A DNA stretch of 42,686 nt from Kalymmatonema hyalinum WJT4-NPBG1 (GTDB lineage Bacteria; Cyanobacteriota; Cyanobacteriia; Cyanobacteriales; Nostocaceae). The notes beneath the pieces were generated by a model. The model had not been told where the DNA came from and made no database searches. It saw only the letters and a list, made by a program, of their open reading frames with translations. Positions 37,481 to 42,686 of this stretch are shown here, one piece after another. The translations under genes were made by a program, and so were the position numbers. The stretch lies in assembly GCA_019359075.1 (NCBI GenBank), contig JAHHIB010000079.1:1-42686 (forward strand). The letters run 5' to 3'. Position 1 is the first letter of the stretch. Each line of letters opens with the position of its first letter.

Positions 37481-38639
37481 TCAGCGTCCCCGACTGACGG
37501 CAATAATCATGGTTTCCAGCCTGTCATCTTCTAGGACGATATCTGCAACCTCACGAGCCACATCGGTTCCCCCTTTGCCCATCGCCACACCAACTTGTGC
37601 AGCCTTGAGAGCAGGAGCATCATTGATGCCATCGCCTGTCATGGCAACAACTTTTCCTGCTGCTTGCAAAGCTTGGACGATTTGCAGTTTATTGCTGGGA
37701 CTGATGCGGGCAAAGACATCCACTTTGTCAGACAGTGCTGTCAATGCTTCTGGAGAGAGATTGTTGAGGTTAGTTGAATCGAGAATTTCTAGTTTCTCAT
37801 CTCTGCTCAACCCTAATTCCTTGGCGATCGCATAAGCAGTTGGGCTTTGATCCCCGGTAATCATCACCGTATCAATGCCAGCTTGATGAAAGCCTGCTAT
37901 CAACTCTTTGGCTCCCTTTCTGATGGGGTCTGCCATCCCAACCAAACCCAGCCATGTCAGGTCTTGTTCGGGATTGTTCCCGTTGCTGGTGTCATTAACG
38001 TGGCGATAAGCGACCCCAAGCACCCGTTTCATTAAAACCGGAAAAACTGCGGTGCCTCATTACTAAGCGCGTTCGTTTAGCGCCAACGATCTGGGCGGAA
38101 AAATCGCCCAAACCTGAGATTTTGGAGGCATGCAGGAGTATTTATACATGGGCGATTTTTCCTCTGGCTCGGCAGATTTTTCAATCGTTGTGACCCAACC
38201 GCAGCGCTTTCCCTGCCATGCGGTCATTTTCAATCTCCATCGCCTCCCTATCTTCTTCTGTCAGAGGCACCACTTCCCCATTTTTCACCCACCATTTGCA
38301 TATCCGCACAACTTCTGCTGGGCTGCCTTTGACAGCAACAAACTTGTGCTGCTCATCAGTCCCATGTACACTACTCATGATGTTACGGTTTTCTGAGCGC
38401 AGGTTGGTTTGCAACAGTGAGTACTTTTGCGTAAGCTCTGTCACATTCACCCCGGCACTGATAGCCATGTAAATCAAGGCATTCTCTGTTGCCGAACCTT
38501 TGGCGGAAAACTCACTATCTTGCTCTTGGTTGACTTGACTTTCGTTGCAGAGAACCAATACATGAATCAGCTTTAACAGTTCATCGTAAGCATAGGGGTT
38601 GATATCCTCATCCCCGTTGATAAACTGACCGCCAGACAC
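37481..38639 (-). pseudogene. Remnant of a P-type cation-transporting ATPase
   Basis: Two frames keep the nucleotide-binding and phosphorylation domains of a calcium-type (P2-like) ATPase. The first (38639-38181) has the N-domain with FSAKGSATENAL and VAVKGSPAEV, ending at MAGKALR. The second (38032-37481) resumes at RVLGVAYRHV and has GMADPIRKGAKELI, MITGDQSPTAYAIAKELGL and MTGDGINDAPALKAAQVG. The DKTGT phosphorylation site, the actuator domain and all membrane helices are missing, and the end stops at IAVSRGR where a membrane segment should follow. The break between the frames is a 172 bp insertion. Confidence 0.88.
38027..38198. mobile_element. Small insertion in the P-type ATPase remnant, possible MITE
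   Basis: Foreign sequence separates the codons for ALR and VLGV. It is bounded on both sides by CCG (38024-38026 and 38199-38201), a possible 3-bp target duplication. Inside, GGAAAAATCGCCC (38097-38109) and GGGCGATTTTTCC (38150-38162) are perfect inverted arms. Clear terminal inverted repeats at the ends were not seen, so the element type is open. Confidence 0.6.
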
Positions 38640-38826
38640 CGTGATGTGTTTACGTCAGATACCACATTCATTAAGTTCTTAGCTACCTCGGATTTGCCAT
38701 TTGTAGAATAGTTTTGGGCACTTTGAGAGCTAAACAAACAAAGCCTGCCGATCCAGGCTCATTCTATGCATTTTTAAAAAGAATTGGTATAAGACAAAGA
38801 ACGCACTGAAGCTCTTTGACTCTTTC

Positions 38827-38854
38827 CCCCACTATTTTATGAAAAATAGTGGGG
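38827..38854. terminator. Perfect 12-bp hairpin
   Basis: CCCCACTATTTT (38827-38838) pairs with AAAATAGTGGGG (38843-38854) over four bases, followed on the plus strand by CTTTTCC. It lies 25 bases past the end of the minus-strand gene 38880-39140 and probably ends its transcript. Confidence 0.65.
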
Positions 38855-38879
38855 CTTTTCCTGTATAGACAATGAATTT

Positions 38880-39140
38880 TCACAGGTGAGCAACCAAAGC
38901 CCTAGCTTCATTCATAGAATAATCTGATTGTGTAAACTTCTTAAGTTGCTCTCTTAATTCAGTCGAGAGGGAACTTAAAGCGCTACCCTGCCATCCGCGT
39001 GTTCCTTGATATTCTAGAAGTCCGCAGTACATATCTCCTTTGTGAATATGCCATCCCCAGCTTGCTGGAATCACTTCATATTCAGTCAGAGTTTGAGTCA
39101 GGTATAGCGTAATTTGCTCAAGGTTTTGTCGAGTTTTCAT
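38880..39140 (-). CDS. Small soluble protein of unknown function
   Basis: The 86-residue protein begins MKTRQNLEQITLYLTQTLTE and continues with a compact Trp- and Gly-rich centre (SWGWHIHKGDMYCGLLEYQG) and a polar helical end (STELREQLKKFTQSDYSMNE). It has no membrane segment. A hairpin terminator follows. I do not recognise a family with a known role. Confidence 0.6.
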   Translation of the reverse strand: MKTRQNLEQITLYLTQTLTEYEVIPASWGWHIHKGDMYCGLLEYQGTRGWQGSALSSLSTELREQLKKFTQSDYSMNEARALVAHL

Positions 39141-39907
39141 AGCTGTTTAGAAATTGAACTTTTTTTGTAGAAACAACACAAATGAAGCAAAATGGCGCAA
39201 AATGAGCTAACCGTTTGCTTGGGAATTTACTAATGACCTTTACACTTTTGGTAACGGCAAACGCAGTTAATACCAAAAAATGCGCTCATTGTCGGCTTTA
39301 GCAGCAGAAGGTCTTTGTTAAACTAGCGTTGGTTTGCATTGCCAACATTTATTTAACAAATCTCTACATCGCTTTAATACTTTGATAGTAGTTACTCTCG
39401 ACACTAAAATTACCTGCCCATAGGTTTAATCTGCACGCAATCTAAAGGACGATTGGTATGCTAAAAAAGCAATTGCATCTCATCCAGATGAGAGGTAACA
39501 CAACCAGAATGTCACCACCCGTTAGTAATAGGTGAATATTGCGATCGCCGAAGGCGGGGCTTTGCCCAATGCCCAAAGGGCACGCTACGCGAACGCGCCT
39601 TGCGCGGCTCCCTTTGGGAGCATCGCCGTATCCCTTACGGGACGCTTTGCGCTCAGGCGGGGCTGAGTCCAGAGGACACGCACTCGCGTTCGCCCGTCGC
39701 TTCCGGTGGAGTCTTTTTCACCCGTCAAGAAGAACCCGAAGAAATGAGTTCACCTTCTTGGCGCACCATAACTACACATTGATTTAACATGAACCACTCC
39801 GCTAGATATATGAGACAAAGTTTCAAACAGAGCTAACGTATGCATTGAGGTAGAAACATTCGCAAGTTAAAACAACAAAAGCGAGTGCATCGTGATCCGG
39901 CGCAGCG
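39141..39907. other. Intergenic region with a repeat cluster
   Basis: No gene is supported in 767 bases. The stretch 39541-39720 is a mosaic of GC-rich repeats: a HIP1 octamer, CCCAAAGGGCACGCTACGCG, GGCTCCCTTTGGGAGC and GCTGAGTCCAGAGGACACGC, the last related to the recQ insertion. Two open frames crossing it are by-products of the repeats. Confidence 0.7.
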
Positions 39908-40732
39908 GTGGCATCTATCCACAATTTACAAAGGCGGCATCTACTTGGCATTTGGATGGCAGGCATCACTGCAGCGATTTCGTCACCAGGATGTGCTATT
40001 AAGCGCAAATTAGGGAGTATATCAATGACAACAGACGAGCAACACATACAGGCAGTCGCTCTTGGACGCTTACTAGCACGACCAACGCCTCAGCCCGTAG
40101 GAGGTGCCGTATCACTCGGTCTGCAACCACTGGGACTAGATGCCAAGCGCGACGCTCTCCTCTACGTGCCTGAAAGCTACCAGGCATCAAAACCTGCACC
40201 GTTGGTGTTGATGCTACATGGCGCTGGCGGCAATGCACAAGGTGGTCTAACTCCATTCCTAAAACTTGCTGATGCAGCTGGAGTTATCCTGCTTGCACCG
40301 TCCTCTAGCCGCCAAACATGGGATGTGCTGTTCGGACAGTACGGTCCTGATGTCACTTTTATCGACTCTGCGCTAGCAGTCACGATGAGCCGCTACGCTA
40401 TAGACCCGACACGCATCGCGGTTGAGGGCTTCTCTGATGGTGCCTCTTACGCACTTAGTATCGGTATCACCAACGGCGACTTGTTCACTCATGTCATAGC
40501 GTTCTCGCCAGGGTTTATGGCACCGGCTTCGCAGCAAGGCAAGCCGCGCATCTTCATTTCACATGGTAAGTCGGACAACGTTCTGCCAATCAACCGATGC
40601 AGCCGCAAGGTTGTGCCGCAGCTACAAAATGCTGGCTACGACGTGTTATATCAGGAGTTCAACGGTTCCCACACAGTCCCCCCAAATATTGCAGACTCTG
40701 CACTGACCTGGTTTCTTGCTATGCAGGATTGA
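39908..40732 (+). CDS. Alpha/beta hydrolase (esterase or PHB-depolymerase-like)
   Basis: The fold and active site are readable: oxyanion loop LMLHGAGGNAQGG, nucleophile Ser176 in GFSDG, Asp223 in HGKSDNVLP and His255 in NGSHTVP. The family covers carboxylesterases, feruloyl esterases and polyhydroxybutyrate-depolymerase-like proteins; the substrate is open. Two starts compete. GTG at 39908 gives 274 residues with a Tat-like leader (QRRHLLGIWMAGITAAISS) but no Shine-Dalgarno. ATG at 40025 has AGGGAG seven bases upstream and gives a cytosolic 235-residue enzyme that keeps the whole catalytic domain. The leader looks too signal-like to dismiss, so I keep the longer form. Confidence 0.8.
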   Translation: MASIHNLQRRHLLGIWMAGITAAISSPGCAIKRKLGSISMTTDEQHIQAVALGRLLARPTPQPVGGAVSLGLQPLGLDAKRDALLYVPESYQASKPAPLVLMLHGAGGNAQGGLTPFLKLADAAGVILLAPSSSRQTWDVLFGQYGPDVTFIDSALAVTMSRYAIDPTRIAVEGFSDGASYALSIGITNGDLFTHVIAFSPGFMAPASQQGKPRIFISHGKSDNVLPINRCSRKVVPQLQNAGYDVLYQEFNGSHTVPPNIADSALTWFLAMQD

Positions 40733-40770
40733 GGCTTCCCCGGCTTTTTGTCCAAATAAGGGAGTACCAA

Positions 40771-40904
40771 AAAATAAATTATCCATTATGTACGGTGGGT
40801 TAGGCGCACGACAGTTAAGGTTTGACATTCAGGACTTGCATTGCGGCGTAACCCACCATTGTTTGGGTCACTACAAATTGAAGATTTTTTAATTGGAAGT
40901 CCCT
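40771..40904. repeat. Dispersed 134-138 bp repeat, copy B
   Basis: This copy of 29295-29432 is in the same orientation. GGTGGGTTAGGCGCACG and GCGGCGTAACCCACC form a long imperfect hairpin. It sits 38 bases after the hydrolase stop. The 300 bases after it, up to the tandem units, hold only AT-rich sequence and a HIP1-bearing GC-rich repeat near 41056. Confidence 0.75.
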
Positions 40905-41204
40905 AAATGCAAGCGTTGTTTGGATAGCTGGGGGATTTTTGGTTTACTGACTCGCCTTAAAACTGTAGGCTTTCGCCAATTGCCCAAGAAGACATTTTTA
41001 TAAAAAAACCAATACTAGCAAGCATCCTAGCAATTTCTTTGAGCAAAATTTAATGAGCGATCGCCGCAGGCGGGCACTCCGTGCCATCGCGCTAAGAAGC
41101 GCATAAGTCAAATTCACCGACATTTACTAAGGATTAGAAGGAGAGCAAAGCAAGCTGAACCTTCAAATCCAACAATTTCTTAATCAACATTTCTGAGCAA
41201 ACAT

Positions 41205-41459
41205 ATGACGACATACGACCCTAATTACTCTCCACAACCTTGCGAATTCACAATTCCTATCAAATTGAATATACCCATCGAAATCGAGCCAAAACTATTG
41301 GTAAAAGCCCCCGGAATTGTTAGACAAAAAGTTCCTGTCTATCTCGAACCCGATATCTACCTCGAACCAGAAGTGCAAGCACTACCACCCGTGTGTACTT
41401 TAAAGAATGGTTACAACAAAGAATACTCACAAGAGCAACTAGTAGCGCAACAATCATAA
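41205..41459 (+). CDS. Tandem 84-residue protein, copy 1, unknown function
   Basis: The protein opens MTTYDPNYSPQPCEFTIPIK and is rich in Pro, Ile, Val and Glu, with alternating beta-type stretches (FTIPIKLNIPIEIEPKLLV, QKVPVYLEPDIYLEPEVQ) and two cysteines (Cys13, Cys64). It has no signal peptide or membrane helix. The second half repeats a YLEP/IYLEPE motif. Conservation of the frame in all three copies supports a real gene. GAAGGAGAGC lies in the leader at about 41138, but it is some 55 bases upstream, too far to serve this ATG. I do not recognise the family. Confidence 0.75.
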   Translation: MTTYDPNYSPQPCEFTIPIKLNIPIEIEPKLLVKAPGIVRQKVPVYLEPDIYLEPEVQALPPVCTLKNGYNKEYSQEQLVAQQS

Positions 41460-41585
41460 GCAAGCTAGGTACTTACTGAGTGCATAAGTCAAATTCACCG
41501 ACATTTACTAAGGATTAGAAGGAGAGCAAAGCAAGCTGAACCTTCAAATCCAACAATTTCTTAATCAACATTTCTGAGCAAACAT

Positions 41586-41840
41586 ATGACGACATACGAC
41601 CCTAATTACTCTCCACAACCTTGCGAATTCACAATTCCTATCAAATTGAATATACCCATCGAAATCGAGCCAAAACTATTGGTAAAAGCCCCCGGAATTG
41701 TTAGACAAAAAGTTCCTGTCTATCTCGAACCCGATATCTACCTCGAACCAGAAGTGCAAGCACTACCACCCGTGTGTACTTTAAAGAATGGTTACAACAA
41801 AGAATACTCACAAGAGCAACTAGTAGCGCAACAATCATAA
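41586..41840 (+). CDS. Tandem 84-residue protein, copy 2
   Basis: The protein and its leader are identical to copy 1, including silent positions, so the duplication is very recent or kept uniform by gene conversion. Each copy brings its own leader and could be expressed independently. Confidence 0.75.
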   Translation: MTTYDPNYSPQPCEFTIPIKLNIPIEIEPKLLVKAPGIVRQKVPVYLEPDIYLEPEVQALPPVCTLKNGYNKEYSQEQLVAQQS

Positions 41841-41966
41841 GCAAGCTAGGTACTTACTGAGTGCATAAGTCAAATTCACCGACATTTACTAAGGATTAGA
41901 AGGAGAGCAAAGCAAGCTGAACCTTCAAATCCAACAATTTCTTAATCAACATTTCTGAGCAAACAT

Positions 41967-42221
41967 ATGACGACATACGACCCTAATTACTCTCCACAAC
42001 CTTGCAAATTCACAATTCCTATCAAATTGAACATACCTATCGAAATCGAGCCAAAACTATTGGTAAGAGCCCCCGGAACTGTTAGACAAAAAGTTCCTGT
42101 CTATCTCGAACCCAATATCTACCTTGAACCAGAAGTGCAAGCACAACCACCTGTGTGTACTTTAAAGAATGGGTACAACAAAGAATACTCGAAAGAGCAA
42201 CCAGTAGTACAACAATCATAA
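41967..42221 (+). CDS. Tandem 84-residue protein, copy 3, diverged
   Basis: It differs from copies 1 and 2 at eight residues: E14K, K34R, I38T, D50N, L60Q, Q76K, L79P and A81V. The frame, length and both cysteines are kept. Several changes replace an acidic or neutral residue by a basic or neutral one, so copy 3 is less acidic. It is probably the older copy, or one outside the conversion tract. Confidence 0.75.
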   Translation: MTTYDPNYSPQPCKFTIPIKLNIPIEIEPKLLVRAPGTVRQKVPVYLEPNIYLEPEVQAQPPVCTLKNGYNKEYSKEQPVVQQS

Positions 42222-42562
42222 GCAAGATAGGCAATTATTGGATGCTATGATTCATCTTAGCTTCTGATTTTTACTCACAATTTGCCAGTTTTAGGAAGCC
42301 TTTAACTACCCTAAATTGCGTGGTGGGCTTCCCATCCTCTTTTTTTTCCAAGTTTTTAAGCTGCTGCGCATTTAATTTGCAGGTTATTTTTTTCTGACAT
42401 TTATTAGTCATTTGTCCTTTGTCCTTTGTTTGTACTAATAAGTATGACCAAGAAAGAACGAAGGTGTCAGTCGTCAGCAGCCAGAATGGCGGCTGTGCGA
42501 CTCGCGGATGAGTAGAGGGTACTCACTGCGCCCACCAAATTGAAGATTTAGTGGTGCTTCTA
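42222..42562. other. Intergenic region between the tandem genes and the right IS end
   Basis: No gene is supported. A heptamer array of TTTGTCC lies at 42411-42424. The TA dinucleotide at 42561-42562 is the likely IS target. Confidence 0.5.
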
Positions 42563-42686
42563 GTAGTTCACCACAGAGATTTTGACAGGTGTCCAGGTTA
42601 CTGAGAAACTAGTTGAAAATCTCGGTATTCACAAATGGCAGAAAAATACATCGTTAACCTCACACAAGAGGAATATTCATCACTAA
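42563..42686 (+). mobile_element. Right-edge insertion sequence end, same element as at position 1
   Basis: The sequence is identical to the left-edge copy, in inverted orientation. The transposase frame starts at 42635 (MAEKYIVNLTQEEYSSL) and leaves the window after 17 codons. GTAGTTCACCACAG next to TA marks the element end. Confidence 0.65.

Larger units (their letters stand above)
41101..42240 (+). repeat. Three tandem copies of a 381-bp gene-bearing unit
   Basis: Units begin at GCATAAGTCAAATTCACCG at 41101, 41482 and 41863, exactly 381 bp apart. Each has a leader of about 104 bases, an 84-codon gene and a short tail. Units 1 and 2 appear identical base for base; unit 3 has drifted, with eight amino-acid changes and a different tail. 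Confidence 0.95.

Noticed and set aside
39539-39787. 82-codon plus-strand frame
   Set aside because: It lies across the GC-rich palindrome cluster; the high GC removes stop codons by chance.

Overview
The window looks like one contig from a filamentous, probably heterocyst-forming cyanobacterium. It carries a complete psbA gene for photosystem II D1, many GCGATCGC (HIP1) octamers, heptamer tandem repeats and short GC-rich palindromes between genes, an NB-ARC/WD40 giant, a long RTX protein and many recent pseudogenes. No rRNA, tRNA or CRISPR array was found. The two ends are the same about 122 bp insertion-sequence end in opposite orientation, each running off the window into a transposase reading frame. 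The contig is therefore bounded by two copies of one IS, not by a circular overlap.

Layout. 1-2300: IS end, then recQ broken by a short palindromic repeat. 2300-9100: small membrane protein, secreted double-nuclease protein, PucR/CdaR-type regulator divergent from an SDR dehydrogenase with a perfect dyad between them, and a TAXI-type solute-binding protein behind a good sigma70-like promoter. 9100-25600: a 15 kb block between a truncated copy (9102-9735) and the intact copy (24092-25624) of a YifB/ComM-type AAA+ gene, in direct orientation. The block holds a long carotenoid-oxygenase-like gene, a STAND ATPase with 14 WD40 blades, a 1942-residue RTX protein and a small ORF. 25690-32020: HIT hydrolase, psbA (high-light type D1, Glu130), TIR-domain protein, integrase remnant, recR with an apparent ACG start, ADP-ribosylglycohydrolase and a flavin amine/amino-acid oxidase.

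32150-38640 is rich in decay: an MFS fragment joined to an anion-permease fragment and a P-type ATPase remnant split by a small insertion. Between these lie small secreted, membrane or acidic proteins and an intact LD-carboxypeptidase. 38880-42562 has a small unknown gene, a cluster of palindromic repeats, an alpha/beta hydrolase, a dispersed 134 bp repeat and three head-to-tail copies of a 381 bp unit, each encoding an 84-residue protein I do not recognise.

The genes do not form one pathway. Most are single-gene units with their own terminators or hairpins. The clearest themes are genome plasticity (IS ends, palindrome insertions, partial duplication, tandem amplification) and cell-surface or secreted functions. 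The best candidates for undescribed biology are the triplicated 84-residue gene, the double-nuclease fusion, the TIR protein with an unassigned C-terminal domain, the mobile GC-rich palindromes, and the dyad between the regulator and the SDR gene.
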